Source: Agarivorans albus (GTDB lineage Bacteria > Pseudomonadota > Gammaproteobacteria > Enterobacterales > Celerinatantimonadaceae). Taken from it: 64,000 nucleotides of DNA. A model generated the notes under the pieces. It had not been told where the DNA came from and did not search any database. It saw nothing but the letters and a program-made list of their open reading frames with translations. Made by a program: the position numbers and the translations under genes. Shown here in pieces: positions 33,335 to 42,959 of this stretch. Positions within the stretch are counted from its first letter, which is position 1. Each line of letters opens with the position of its first letter. The DNA is taken from assembly GCF_019670105.1 (NCBI RefSeq), contig NZ_AP023032.1:1482972-1546971 (forward strand), read 5' to 3'.

Positions 33335-33360
33335 TAAGCTTGGTTAATAAGCTTGCTTAA
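33325..33360 (+). repeat. 13-bp tandem repeat at the helicase stop codon
   Basis: GCTTGGTTAATAA is repeated exactly twice (33325-33337, 33338-33350), followed by a partial third copy. The first unit contains the stop codon of the helicase gene. It looks like a small slippage duplication. Confidence 0.65.
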
Positions 33361-33410
33361 CAGCGGAGCGCTAAGGCAAAGATGGTGCTTTAGCTCGAGG
33401 CGTTTTAGCG

Positions 33411-33770
33411 TTACTCACTAGGAATAGGAAGCTTATGTGCTTTAAGAAAACTAAGCTTGTCCCAGTAGCCGCGTTGTAACACGATTAAGCCGTTTTCAAA
33501 TTGAAAGAAGCCGCATCCTCGTAAACCGATGGGATCTTTCCATTCCAGTATTGCCCACTCACCATCTTGGAATATGTTTTCTACAATACAGACCATTTCA
33601 GCATTAGAAAACTCGTTGCTAAACATTTGTTTAATAGCTGCTTTTCCAACAACTGGTTGATTCGCTACTTGATGGTTTACCGCGTTTTCGCTGTAAAACT
33701 CGGCAATTTTATCTGCATCGCCTTGGTTAAAGGCATCTACCCATTGTTGAACGATTTGTTTTGGTTGCAT
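33411..33770 (-). CDS. SnoaL-like / NTF2-fold protein
   Basis: This 119-residue protein has the cone-shaped NTF2 fold pattern: IVQQWVDAFNQGDADKIAEFYSENAVNH, GKAAIKQMF and WAILEWKDPIG. Relatives act as small polyketide cyclases, isomerases or steroid-binding proteins, so its role is undetermined. It stands alone, convergent with the helicase gene. Confidence 0.8.
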   Translation of the reverse strand: MQPKQIVQQWVDAFNQGDADKIAEFYSENAVNHQVANQPVVGKAAIKQMFSNEFSNAEMVCIVENIFQDGEWAILEWKDPIGLRGCGFFQFENGLIVLQRGYWDKLSFLKAHKLPIPSE

Positions 33771-33902
33771 TGCTATCTCTTTGTTGAAGTTAACAGGGAT
33801 TAAATATGTTTAATCTAATGGGTAATTGCAATGGATGTTAGCTACTAGACTGGTGCGTTTGGCTAACCTTCAACATTCAAGCTCTAATATTCAGCAGAGT
33901 GC

Positions 33903-34760
33903 TTAATGGTGGTCTCTCCCTGTTAATTGGTACTGTTTAGGGGTCATACCATATTCCTTTTTAAACAGGCGGATGAAGTGTGAAATATTATCGTACCCTG
34001 TTTCAAAAGCGGTATCTGTAACCGACATGTTCTTTAGGTGCAGCTTGGATCTTTTTAGTCGCAGCTTAGTCATATATTCCTTAGGAGTATAGTTTGTCGT
34101 TTGCTTAAATTTTTGACTGAAGTTAGACAAAGACATTCCTACTTCTTCGGCCACCTGTGACACAGATATACCGGCGTTATCATTAGAGCCAAAGATACGA
34201 ATAGCGATATTTATTGGATGGTTTTTGTGGTGCTGAATAATCTCGTTACAGCTTTCAAGTTTCATCAACTCGTAGACCATTTCCTGGCAAGTTAGGTCGA
34301 TAAGAAAGCGCATGTTCTTATCCTGATCCTGCAAAATCTCTTGAATTCGCTGGTGCAGTACCGCTGTTCTTTCTGAGTAAGCGCTAAGTGCAAAGGTCGA
34401 ATCACTAAATTGTTGGGGAGGATCTAATTGCAGGTTGTCAGCGACTCTTTGGCCCACATAGTCAATGATTTGGTCGCCAAACTCGTATACCAATGCTTTA
34501 GTCGATTCTGGCATTGTCATGTGTACGCTAGCGTGCGGAGGAATGAGGATAAACTGGTCTTTTGTGTAAACAAAATTCTCTGATTGGTTCACACTCACCT
34601 TTTTCTCTCCGTCTAAAATTGTACACAAACGGGGCGCATCGTAAGAGCGGTACTGGTCAGAAAAGTGTTTGGGCAAGGCATAAAACAACATGTTTAGGCT
34701 ATCTGTTGAGAGCGCATATTCGTGTTCGGCGATCCGACTAAAATTGTTGATTCTGTGCAT
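33903..34760 (-). CDS. AraC-family transcriptional regulator
   Basis: This 285-residue regulator has an N-terminal cupin-like sensor region (DQFILIPPHASVHMTMPES) and a C-terminal pair of helix-turn-helix motifs (VSQVAEEVGMSLSNFSQKFKQ, FETGYDNISHFIRLFKKEYGMTPKQYQ). It lies downstream of the iron alcohol dehydrogenase gene on the same strand but behind a terminator, so it probably has its own promoter. It may regulate the dehydrogenase. Confidence 0.88.
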   Translation of the reverse strand: MHRINNFSRIAEHEYALSTDSLNMLFYALPKHFSDQYRSYDAPRLCTILDGEKKVSVNQSENFVYTKDQFILIPPHASVHMTMPESTKALVYEFGDQIIDYVGQRVADNLQLDPPQQFSDSTFALSAYSERTAVLHQRIQEILQDQDKNMRFLIDLTCQEMVYELMKLESCNEIIQHHKNHPINIAIRIFGSNDNAGISVSQVAEEVGMSLSNFSQKFKQTTNYTPKEYMTKLRLKRSKLHLKNMSVTDTAFETGYDNISHFIRLFKKEYGMTPKQYQLTGRDHH

Positions 34761-34876
34761 AGTTCGCGTCTGCCTCGGTTAATAGAGTGCGAAATATATA
34801 CTGATCGTTGAATTGGCTTTTTGATCCTAGCCAGATTGCGGGCGTAAAGTAGTATGGGGTGGGGGATTAACCTAAA

Positions 34877-34917
34877 AAGCGGCGAAGTTACCAAGAAATT
34901 CGCCGCTTGTTGTTTTT
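34877..34917. terminator. Terminator of the alcohol dehydrogenase gene
   Basis: AAGCGGCGAA pairs with TTCGCCGCTT around a 12-base loop. On the minus strand a T-rich run follows, which suits transcripts of the dehydrogenase gene; on the plus strand GTTGTTTTT follows. Confidence 0.75.
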
Positions 34918-34948
34918 GCTGATGCCTAAGCATCAAGCTAATTTTGCG

Positions 34949-36097
34949 TTACATTGCTGAAGCAAGAATCTCTACGATTTCACTATGGCTAGCTTGTTTA
35001 GGGTTAGTAAAACCACAAGCATCATTGAGTGCGTTCTCAGCCAGTACTTTAAAGTCATCAGCCTTAACGCCTAAACCTTCAAGTCCTGCTGGTATGTTTA
35101 CGTCTTTTGATAGTTGACGAATCGCTTCAAGCCCTGCTTCTGCAGCTTGCTCGGCACTTAGCTCAGCGATGTCTACGCCCATTGCTTTGGCTACGTCGGC
35201 AAGGCGCTCTGGTACTACTTGCGCGTTATATTGCTGAACGTGTGGCAATAAAATAGCGTTACATACACCATGTGGCAGGTCGTAAAAACCACCTAGTTGG
35301 TGAGCAATAGCGTGTACATAGCCTAGAGAAGCATTGTTAAATGCCATGCCTGCCATAAATTGCGCATAGGCCATGTTGTCACGTGCCGATAGATCACTAC
35401 CGTTTGCAACTGCAGTACGTAGGTTAGCTTGAATCATTTCAATGGCTTTAATGGCAACAGCGTCAGTTACTGGAGTAGCAGCAGTTGAAACATAGGCTTC
35501 AATAGCGTGGGTTAGGGCATCCATACCGGTTGCAGCTGTTAAAGAAGCGGGTTTTGCTAACATTAATTCTGGGTCATTTACCGATAGTAATGGGGTTACA
35601 TTTTTATCAACGATGGCCATCTTAATGTAGCGGGCTTCATCAGTAATGATACAAAAACGCGTCATCTCTGAAGCGGTGCCTGCTGTAGTATTGATCGCAA
35701 TCAGCGGAAGCTGCGGTTTTTCTGATTGGTCTACGCCTTCGTAGTCTTTGATTTCGCCGCCGTTAGCCGCAAGCAATGCAATGCCTTTTGCACAATCGTG
35801 TGGAGAACCACCGCCAAGAGAGATAACGCAGTCGCAATTGGCTTGTTTTAGTAGCGCTAAACCTTCATTAACATTGGTAATTGTTGGGTTTGGCTTGGTT
35901 TGGTCGTAAACCACTGCAGAAACGCCAGCATCAGCAAGCATGGTTTCTACTTTGCCTACAATGCCTATCTTATTAAGAACTTCATCGGTAACGATTAACG
36001 CACTCTTAAAACCAGATGCTTTAATATTAACAACAGCTTCAGAAAGGCAGCCTGCACCCATTAGGTTTATTGCTGGAATATAGAAAGTACTTGGCAT
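34949..36097 (-). CDS. Iron-containing alcohol dehydrogenase
   Basis: This is a group III, Fe-dependent NAD(P)H alcohol dehydrogenase of 382 residues. The cofactor motif [11 protein letters not shown], the segment [13 protein letters not shown], the metal-binding histidines in [12 protein letters not shown], and [19 protein letters not shown] place it near YiaY/AdhB. Substrate may be ethanol, lactaldehyde or a related short alcohol. The ATG at 36097 has a GGAG site; a longer frame extends upstream. Regulation by the AraC gene downstream is possible. Confidence 0.92.
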   Translation of the reverse strand: MPSTFYIPAINLMGAGCLSEAVVNIKASGFKSALIVTDEVLNKIGIVGKVETMLADAGVSAVVYDQTKPNPTITNVNEGLALLKQANCDCVISLGGGSPHDCAKGIALLAANGGEIKDYEGVDQSEKPQLPLIAINTTAGTASEMTRFCIITDEARYIKMAIVDKNVTPLLSVNDPELMLAKPASLTAATGMDALTHAIEAYVSTAATPVTDAVAIKAIEMIQANLRTAVANGSDLSARDNMAYAQFMAGMAFNNASLGYVHAIAHQLGGFYDLPHGVCNAILLPHVQQYNAQVVPERLADVAKAMGVDIAELSAEQAAEAGLEAIRQLSKDVNIPAGLEGLGVKADDFKVLAENALNDACGFTNPKQASHSEIVEILASAM

Positions 36098-36695
36098 GAT
36101 ATAGCTCCACAAAAGTTATTGGATTGTTTTATGATCTTCTGGAAATGGATGCTAACAACAGGCCGAATTTGCAACTAGCTCAGCTTTTAAAAAAGTAGCT
36201 CGTTTTTTAGTAATGGCTTTGAGTGCAGGTTTGCGAGCAACAAAACCTTTGTAAAATGTGATGGGCGTCTTCACTTAGGGTTTTGTATGCTCAGTAGCGA
36301 CTCTTCATATTTTCATCATATGTATACTGCTAATTTAATAATATATTTGAATTTTTATTCTATTAAATCTTATTAATATTTTTGTTCATAAAATAAATAA
36401 TTGTTGGTAAAAAGGTCATTGCTGGTGATTTGATATCGCTTTCAAGTGGTGTTTATTGAGCTCAGCATAAAACAAAAATAACATAGTAACAGGTCAACTA
36501 GCTTTTCAATCTGGGTGGATATTCACCAAGCTTGCATAGTTCTTCCTAAATACATCGTTCTTCGGTGGCTACCTATTGAGCTACCGGTTTAGTGCTAACT
36601 GATCTCACTTTCGGGTGAGCTAATCGGTGCTGCGTAAGTGTGCACTATTCATTTATACCGCATAAAAGAAGCGGTGATATTTAAGGACGAAAATC
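36098..36695. promoter_or_regulatory. Divergent promoter and leader region, alcohol dehydrogenase / GH16
   Basis: This 598-base region has no gene. The part near the dehydrogenase is AT-rich. Toward GH16, a degenerate LacI-type site (GTTTAGTGCTAACT, 36588-36601) resembles the palindrome upstream of GH8. Several short stems follow, such as CTCAC/GTGAG and ACCGC/GCGGT (36658-36675), so the GH16 transcript probably has a structured leader. No known riboswitch class was recognised. Confidence 0.4.
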
Positions 36696-39653
36696 ATGTC
36701 TACACAATGGCCTAAGTCGCCAATTGCACTGGCTATGTCGAGCGCGCTAGCGCTGGCTTTTAGCAGTGCAACGGTACAGGCAATTTATACACCTTGGGAA
36801 GGCTCTTTCCATCAATACCCCGATAGCTACTATGATGTTGATGGCCAGCTAGTAGAAGAAGCTTATGAAGAACCCGAACAAGTGCCAGGGAACGGCCTAT
36901 CGCCTTGGGATCCAGCTGATGCAATTAAGCGCACCAGCCCAGAACATCAAAACTACCCATTATCTGATTTAGCTAACCAAGGTGGCTGGACGATGGTTGA
37001 AGAACTCAGCGATGAGTTTGATAGCCCGCAGTTCAATGAATACAACTTGATGGGGAAAGAAAATGGCAAATGGTTGCCTAACAACCATATTTGGGGAGGC
37101 CGAGCACCTGCTGTTTTTGCTCCTAAAAATGTGAAGCAAGAAGGCGGTAAACTGCACCTAAGTATTGCCAATGATGAGTCTTATACTCCACATGGGTTTT
37201 GGAACGAATGGTACTACGGCTGGACTTCGGCCAGCGTTCAAAACGTAAACCCTATTCGTTATGGCTACTTTGAAGTTAAATCTAAAGTGGGCATTGGCTC
37301 TAGTGGCTTTTGGTTGTATGCCGAAACCTTGGAAGATAAAGAGTACCTCTCGCAGTTTAATGAGCCCGGACATGTAAAAAGCAAGCTTGAGCTAGATGTT
37401 TACGAGCAATCGGGTCGTCGCTCAGAGTGGGCACCTTACTACAACATGAACTCTTGGGTATTTATTCACCAGGGCGAAGAAATGTCTTACGTGAATGAAG
37501 AGGGTAATGAGTACACCGCGTATCAAAACGGTGGTCACTGGAAGGCTGACATTGATTTTGCAGACGATTTCCATGTGTACGGTTTTTACTGGGGGCCTGA
37601 AGAAATTATTTGGTACTTTGACGGTAAACCGATCCGTTCAATGAAAAACCGTTACTACCACACGCCACTATATTTGTTGTTAGATACCGAAACCATGCCC
37701 GATTGGTTTGGCATGCCTAGCGCAAATGAGCTCGATTTTGCTCACCAAATTGAGTACGTGAGGGTATGGACCAACGATGAAACAGAGCAAAACTGGCGCG
37801 GTCGTTACTTTATGGACCCAACCATTAAAACCGGTGATGGCCTAAATGGTAAACCCGGTGAAAACCGAGTTGCAGCCGAATATGGCGGCACTGAAGCTTA
37901 TCGTGAGAAGTGGGGGAATCCGGTTAGTGGCTCACCTGAAGTGGTAACGCTGCAAGGTATCGAAGCTAAGCAAAGCCATATCGAGATTCAAAGCGATATT
38001 CCTTATGTATTGGTGCCGCAGTTTACCCCAAGCAACGTTACCGACAAGCAAATGAATTGGCTGTCTAGCGACCCTAGTATTGCTGATATCAATCGCTCAG
38101 GCATGGTTAGTGCGAAAGCAGCAGGCAGTGTAACCTTCACGGGTTCACATGCAGATCTTCCTAATCAAACCATTAGTGTTACCGCAGATATTCTGCAAAT
38201 TGGTAAACGTTTTGACTTAGAGCTGGTCAACTATGGCGCTACTGGTAAAGAAGGGGAAGAAGTAGAGAACGATAACGTTTATGGCTGGGGTGTTGGTAAT
38301 GGTGTGGTTACCTTTAATACCCGCGGCGATTATGGCGACTTCTTTGATGTAGACTTTGGCAGTGGTGGCACTTACATGGCAGGTATTTCTGCCGGTACTG
38401 ACATCGCCAGCGGCATCGGCGCTACCATATTCATTGATGGTGTTGAGGTGCTAAGTGGTGATATTGCTTCCTCTGGAAATTGGAACGTTAATAAACGAAC
38501 CGATTTAGCTGGGTCTTTCGAAGTAGAGCCTGGTACGCATACCGTGCGGATTATGAGTTCGGGCAGCTCCGGTTGGCAGTGGAATGGTGCGCGCGCCCAC
38601 TTTGTTCAAGTATTAGAAGGCGATGTTGATCCCGGCGACGGCGGTACAGACCCAGGTGACGGTGGCACTGACCCAGGCGACGGTGGTACAGACCCAGGCG
38701 ATGGTGGCACCGACCCAGGTGACGGTGGTACTGATCCAGGTGATGGTGGCACAGACCCAGGTTATGGTGGTACAGACCCAGGTGATGGCGGTACCGATCC
38801 TGGTGACGGCAGCACCGACCCAACAGCTGTAACGCTACAAGCTCAAAGCTTTGTTGCTACTGGCGGGGCAAATGGTGGTTTTGAAGTTTATGATATTGCT
38901 GGTGGGCAAGGCATCAACTTTAACCAAACCGGTGATTATGCCGATTACACAGTAAATCTTGCAGCAGGTAGCTATAGCGTAAGTTTGTACGCAGCTACAC
39001 CTATGAATGATGCTGGCGTAGAGCTAATACTAAATGGCGAGTCTATTGCGGTAAGCAGCATTAACCCTACCGGTGGATGGGATAATTTCCAAAGCCGTGT
39101 GATTGCCGCCAACTTAGTGATAACCACTGGTGGTGAGCAAGCCATTCGCTTAATCAGTGTGGGGGCAGATAATGCTTGGCAATGGAATGCCGACAAGCTG
39201 GTATTTACCCCTAATTCCGACAACGGTGCAACTAACCCAGACCCAACACCCGGTGAAGTAGTTATTTCTGTTGAAGCCGAAAGCTTTGCAGATACTGGCG
39301 GTAGCTACGATGGTTTTCAGGTATATGCTATTAACGGTGGCTCGGCGATTAACTTTAATCAGGCCGGAGATTATGCCGATTATCTGGTAACTATTGAGCA
39401 AGCCGGTACTTATAGCATGAGCATCGAAGCGGGTACTAACTTAGCGAATACTGGCATTGAAGTATGGGTGGATGGTGAGTCACAAGCCAGCTCAGCCATT
39501 ACCAATACCGGTTCTTGGGATGTATTTGCGAGTAACTTGGTGAGCAACAACATTAGCTTGAGTGAAGGCCAACACACTATTCGTATTATGGGAGTAGGAG
39601 AAGCAGGTTCTTGGCAGTGGAATGCTGACAAATTCACCTTAACCAAGCAATAA
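36696..39653 (+). CDS. Secreted GH16 galactanase-like enzyme with CBM6-type modules
   Basis: This is a 985-residue exported modular glycosidase. The signal peptide ends at Ala29 (TVQA). A GH16 domain spans about 95-365 with the ExDxxE catalytic triad Glu232, Asp234, Glu237 (LELDVYE); the lead-in WGGRAPAVFAPKNV is typical of agarase/porphyranase relatives. An Ig-like Big_2 domain (about 420-505) and a first carbohydrate-binding domain (510-645) follow. Then comes a (DPGDGGT)9 linker (645-707) and two CBM6-type domains (about 710-840 and 855-985), each with INFNQ-GDYADY. Agar/porphyran is the likely substrate; this is inferred. Confidence 0.9.
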   Translation: MSTQWPKSPIALAMSSALALAFSSATVQAIYTPWEGSFHQYPDSYYDVDGQLVEEAYEEPEQVPGNGLSPWDPADAIKRTSPEHQNYPLSDLANQGGWTMVEELSDEFDSPQFNEYNLMGKENGKWLPNNHIWGGRAPAVFAPKNVKQEGGKLHLSIANDESYTPHGFWNEWYYGWTSASVQNVNPIRYGYFEVKSKVGIGSSGFWLYAETLEDKEYLSQFNEPGHVKSKLELDVYEQSGRRSEWAPYYNMNSWVFIHQGEEMSYVNEEGNEYTAYQNGGHWKADIDFADDFHVYGFYWGPEEIIWYFDGKPIRSMKNRYYHTPLYLLLDTETMPDWFGMPSANELDFAHQIEYVRVWTNDETEQNWRGRYFMDPTIKTGDGLNGKPGENRVAAEYGGTEAYREKWGNPVSGSPEVVTLQGIEAKQSHIEIQSDIPYVLVPQFTPSNVTDKQMNWLSSDPSIADINRSGMVSAKAAGSVTFTGSHADLPNQTISVTADILQIGKRFDLELVNYGATGKEGEEVENDNVYGWGVGNGVVTFNTRGDYGDFFDVDFGSGGTYMAGISAGTDIASGIGATIFIDGVEVLSGDIASSGNWNVNKRTDLAGSFEVEPGTHTVRIMSSGSSGWQWNGARAHFVQVLEGDVDPGDGGTDPGDGGTDPGDGGTDPGDGGTDPGDGGTDPGDGGTDPGYGGTDPGDGGTDPGDGSTDPTAVTLQAQSFVATGGANGGFEVYDIAGGQGINFNQTGDYADYTVNLAAGSYSVSLYAATPMNDAGVELILNGESIAVSSINPTGGWDNFQSRVIAANLVITTGGEQAIRLISVGADNAWQWNADKLVFTPNSDNGATNPDPTPGEVVISVEAESFADTGGSYDGFQVYAINGGSAINFNQAGDYADYLVTIEQAGTYSMSIEAGTNLANTGIEVWVDGESQASSAITNTGSWDVFASNLVSNNISLSEGQHTIRIMGVGEAGSWQWNADKFTLTKQ
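38628..38816 (+). repeat. 21-bp tandem repeat coding a DPGDGGT linker
   Basis: Nine 21-base units encode DPGDGGT, with one Tyr variant (DPGYGGT) and one Ser variant (DPGDGST), inside the GH16 gene. The units differ at third positions, so the array is not recent at the DNA level but can still change length by slippage. It forms a flexible acidic linker that may bind calcium. Confidence 0.9.
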
Positions 39654-39672
39654 TCTGGTTAGTTTAAACCTT

Positions 39673-39705
39673 AAAAAGCCACGGCGTTATGCTGTGGCTT
39701 TGTTA
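39673..39705. terminator. Bidirectional terminator after GH16
   Basis: AAAGCCACGGC pairs with GCTGTGGCTTT, flanked by A and T runs. It serves both the GH16 gene and the convergent ribosome-recycling-factor-like gene. Confidence 0.8.
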
Positions 39706-39706
39706 T

Positions 39707-40102
39707 TTATAGCTCTGCATCAAAACGGGCAAGTCGGGCTTCGGCTAATGAACAATCAGTTTGCTCAAGTAGCTCCGCCAGGGTGATGTTAGGCTTTTCT
39801 TTTATTAATCGGGCTAGACGTTCGCTTTTAGGTTCTAACTGCTCTTGGTAGGCAGCTAAACGCAACTCAAGTTTAGTGAGCAAATAAGCAAAATTGTCAC
39901 TTTCTAGGTTTTTAATACGTGTTGATAAAGCACTAAGGGCAGAAGCTTCGCCGATTAGTTGCCAGTTTCTAGAGCGGCGTATTCGTTTTAACTGGCAAGC
40001 CGATTCCAATGCCAGCTGTTTAGCTTGTTTGGTATTGTCACCACCAATGCGATGAATCAGCGAAGGCAGAGCGACGGTGATTGCGAAGTCTTTGTTTTTC
40101 AT
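39707..40102 (-). CDS. RRF_GI-like small protein
   Basis: This protein of about 131 residues has the opening ITVALPSLIHRIGGD and CQLKRIRRSRNWQL, which I recognise as the short family sometimes annotated as ribosome recycling factor (RRF_GI). It is not the true ribosome recycling factor, and its role is unknown. The basic patch KRIRRSRNW suggests nucleic-acid contact. The start may be 40102 or 40117; neither has a strong ribosome-binding site. Confidence 0.65.
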   Translation of the reverse strand: MKNKDFAITVALPSLIHRIGGDNTKQAKQLALESACQLKRIRRSRNWQLIGEASALSALSTRIKNLESDNFAYLLTKLELRLAAYQEQLEPKSERLARLIKEKPNITLAELLEQTDCSLAEARLARFDAEL

Positions 40103-40247
40103 AGGCGAATTTTGCATTCAAAGTTATCTAAATACAATCGCCAAGTGAAGCGCTGCTTATTGGCCCTAAAACTACTCAACTAGGCTTGAGAGTAGGTAGA
40201 TCTCAACCATACTGGTAAGGCAAGTTTGGACTAACAAGGAACTCAAT

Positions 40248-40628
40248 ATGACGATTTGCAGACACGGCATTACCGTGGGCATCGAGCGTGTAGAAACGCG
40301 CTTATTAGTCTCGTTTAAAGCCTGCGGTACACTTACTCATCAAGACTATCAAACCATTACACCGATCCTCGAGTCAGCCTTAGCAGAGGTTGAACATCCG
40401 CAAATACGCGCTTTTTTTGATGCTAGCGAGCTAGAAGGTTGGGAGCTAAGGGCAGCGTGGGACGATTTAAAACTCGGCTTAAAACACGGTCAGGATTTTG
40501 AAAGAGTGGCTATTTTAGGCCATCAACAGTGGTTAGAGTGGGCATCAAAAGTGGGTAATTGGTTTATCGCAGGTGAAGTACAGGTATTTGAAGACGAGCA
40601 AAGCGCGTTGGCTTGGTTAGAAAGCTAA
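40248..40628 (+). CDS. SpoIIAA-like STAS/SEC14 family protein
   Basis: This 126-residue soluble protein has the STAS-like pattern VETRLLVSFKACGTLTHQDY, IRAFFDASELEGWELRAAWDDL and RVAILGHQQWLEWASKVG. Proteins of this SpoIIAA-like group are of unknown function and probably bind a hydrophobic ligand or partner protein. It is a single-gene unit with its own hairpin terminator. Confidence 0.78.
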   Translation: MTICRHGITVGIERVETRLLVSFKACGTLTHQDYQTITPILESALAEVEHPQIRAFFDASELEGWELRAAWDDLKLGLKHGQDFERVAILGHQQWLEWASKVGNWFIAGEVQVFEDEQSALAWLES

Positions 40629-40638
40629 ACACACTAGG

Positions 40639-40673
40639 CTAACAGCCAGAGCATAGCTCTGGCTGTTAGGTTT
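40639..40673 (+). terminator. Hairpin terminator after the STAS-like gene
   Basis: A perfect 14-base stem, CTAACAGCCAGAGC / GCTCTGGCTGTTAG, with a three-base loop lies between convergent genes. The T tract is short (GTTT), but the stem is very stable. Confidence 0.65.
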
Positions 40674-40694
40674 ATAGGCATAAGGATTAAGCAA

Positions 40695-42692
40695 TTAGGT
40701 GTTTTGCTGTTGTGCCTGTTGCATAGGGCTAGCCTCTTCTTCCAATATTTCTGAACTGGCTAAGTATAAGAAATGTAAGTGGCGCTCGTATTGGCTAATT
40801 ACGTCGGCAATGATTTGGTCTTCGGTATAACCAAACACATCGTATTGCTGGCCGCCTTGCAATAAAAATACCTCGGCTCGGTAATAGTTGTTGTGCTGTT
40901 CGTCGGCATAACTTGGCATCACAAAGTGACGTAAACGGATCCCGTAAGCGAAGTTTTCAGCTTCTTCTTTGTAAATCGTTAGCCTAATTTTGTCGCTGTC
41001 TTCTATCAGTTTGGCGCTTAAGCCATTGGCTGAGAATTGCTCCACTAATTGAGTGAGTGCTGGGCGAGCTACTTGGCTTAAAAAGCTTTCTGCTTCTGGC
41101 TTTAAAGGGTGAACCAGCAAAGCATCTAAGCGCTCTTTCCAAGATATGTTGGCTTTAGAAAACTGCACCGAGGTATTGTGAGTTTGCACGCTGTTTTGCA
41201 GCATGTAGTCGTGTTTAAGCGCTTTAAACAAACCATAACAAAAGCAAAGCAATACAAACATAAACGGAAAAGCAGAAGCAATGGTTAAGGTTTGTAGTGC
41301 CGATAAACCACCTGCAAACAACAATGCAGCGGCGATAAAACCAATCATTGAGGTCCAAAAAATACGTTGCCACAAGGGTGTATTGCTCTCGCCGCCGGCA
41401 GTGATGGTATCAATAACCAAAGCGCCAGAATCGGCAGAAGTAATGAAAAATGTAGTAATCAGTAGTGCTGCAATCAGTGATAGTACCGACGATAAAGGCA
41501 GTTGCTCAAAGAATACAAAAATTGCCGTTGCTACATCGTTATTAACAGCCACGGCTAGTGAGCTCATAGCATCACCGGCAATCATGTGTATTGCGGTGTT
41601 ACCAAAAATAGTCATCCATAGGAAGGTAAAGCCAGCTGGAATAAACAATACGCCAACAATAAATTCACGGATCGAACGCCCCCGCGATACACGGGCAATA
41701 AAGGTGCCCACAAATGGCGACCAAGACACCCACCAGCCCCAGTAGAGTAAGGTCCAACCGCCAATCCAATCTTCTTTTCTATCGTAGGCGTAAAGGTTAA
41801 ATGTACTGCTTACCAACTCGCTCATGTAGGTGCCAGTATTCTGCACATAGGATTGCAGTAATAACTCGGTTGGGCCAAATAGCAATACAGCTACCATTAG
41901 CACTAATGCCAAAATCACATTTAAGTTTGAAAGGCGCTTAATGCCGCCGTTTAAACCAAGTACCACCGATACTGTAGCAAGTGCAATAACAATCACTACA
42001 AGGGCTAGCTGAATCCACTCGGTTTGTGGCAAGCCAAATAAGTAATGAAGGCCCGCGTTAAGTTGCTGTACTCCAAAGCCTAGTGAAGTAGCTACGCCAA
42101 ATATGGTTCCCACTACTGCGAAGGTGTCGGTAGCATGACCAATAGGGCCATGGATCTTGTCTCCAATTAAGGGGTAAAGAGCAGAGCGTGGTAGCAAAGG
42201 CAATTTGTGTCGGTAGCTAAAGTAAGCTAGCGATAGCGCAACTACTGCATATACCCCCCAAGCGTGTAAGCCCCAATGGAAAAAGCTAATACGCATAGCA
42301 TCTTTGGCGGCTTCTATGCTCATGGCATCACCTAAAGGCGGTGACATGTAGTGCATAACTGGCTCGGCTACGCCAAAGAACATTAAGCCTATTCCCATAC
42401 CGGCAGAAAACAGCATCGAAAACCACGATAAGTTGCTGTAATCAGGTTCTGAATGGTCAGGCCCAAGCTTAATATCGCCTAAGCGACTTACCATCACACA
42501 CACTACAAATATTAGGAATATGGCGACTGATAGCACGTAAATCCAACTTACATTGGTGCTAAGCCAAGTTTGTATTTGGTTAAAGTTGCTTGCAGAAATA
42601 TCTGGAAACATTGCTGAAAATAGTGCGATGGACAAGGCTATAACTAAAGAAGAATAAAAAACAGGAGGGTTTATCTTGCTAGTGATATTCAT
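40695..42692 (-). CDS. BCCT-family choline/betaine transporter (BetT-like)
   Basis: This 665-residue protein has 12 hydrophobic segments and a cytosolic C-terminal extension of about 150 residues, the layout of BetT. The signature region GGWTLLYWGWWVSWSPFVGT followed by FIARVSRGRSIREF is present, along with PEPVMHY-type VAEPVMHYMSPP. It imports choline or glycine betaine with Na+ or H+, probably for osmoprotection in a marine setting. It is a single-gene unit; no bet genes are nearby. Confidence 0.92.
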   Translation of the reverse strand: MNITSKINPPVFYSSLVIALSIALFSAMFPDISASNFNQIQTWLSTNVSWIYVLSVAIFLIFVVCVMVSRLGDIKLGPDHSEPDYSNLSWFSMLFSAGMGIGLMFFGVAEPVMHYMSPPLGDAMSIEAAKDAMRISFFHWGLHAWGVYAVVALSLAYFSYRHKLPLLPRSALYPLIGDKIHGPIGHATDTFAVVGTIFGVATSLGFGVQQLNAGLHYLFGLPQTEWIQLALVVIVIALATVSVVLGLNGGIKRLSNLNVILALVLMVAVLLFGPTELLLQSYVQNTGTYMSELVSSTFNLYAYDRKEDWIGGWTLLYWGWWVSWSPFVGTFIARVSRGRSIREFIVGVLFIPAGFTFLWMTIFGNTAIHMIAGDAMSSLAVAVNNDVATAIFVFFEQLPLSSVLSLIAALLITTFFITSADSGALVIDTITAGGESNTPLWQRIFWTSMIGFIAAALLFAGGLSALQTLTIASAFPFMFVLLCFCYGLFKALKHDYMLQNSVQTHNTSVQFSKANISWKERLDALLVHPLKPEAESFLSQVARPALTQLVEQFSANGLSAKLIEDSDKIRLTIYKEEAENFAYGIRLRHFVMPSYADEQHNNYYRAEVFLLQGGQQYDVFGYTEDQIIADVISQYERHLHFLYLASSEILEEEASPMQQAQQQNT

Positions 42693-42959
42693 AAAAACTC
42701 TGTGTTAGTTCGCGTGTTCAGCCCAACTGACGCGCGATGACTGCTTAGTCATTGCAAGGTGTTAGCCTGCAAATGTGTAAGCTGGGCATGTTACAAACCA
42801 TGCCAAGTAAACAGCCAAAAAAGCACCTTGGTATTTAGCCACAGCAAAACACCAAACTTACATGTGCGTTGGAGGCCAGCACACTAACACAGTGTTGCTA
42901 TATTATGCTTTGATCTACCTCCTTGTAGATATCTTAAAGTGTTTACCACTAGCTAGTGA

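Noticed and set aside
36600-36690. GH16 leader as a GEMM c-di-GMP riboswitch
   Set aside because: The conserved GEMM core segments are not present; only generic short stems are seen.
38551-38832. Open frames on both strands inside the GH16 linker region
   Set aside because: They are created by the 21-bp tandem repeat read in other frames and encode low-complexity peptides; the GH16 frame is the real one.
39707-40102. True ribosome recycling factor (frr)
   Set aside because: The sequence lacks the conserved frr core and length (about 185 aa); it belongs to a short family that carries the name only by annotation.
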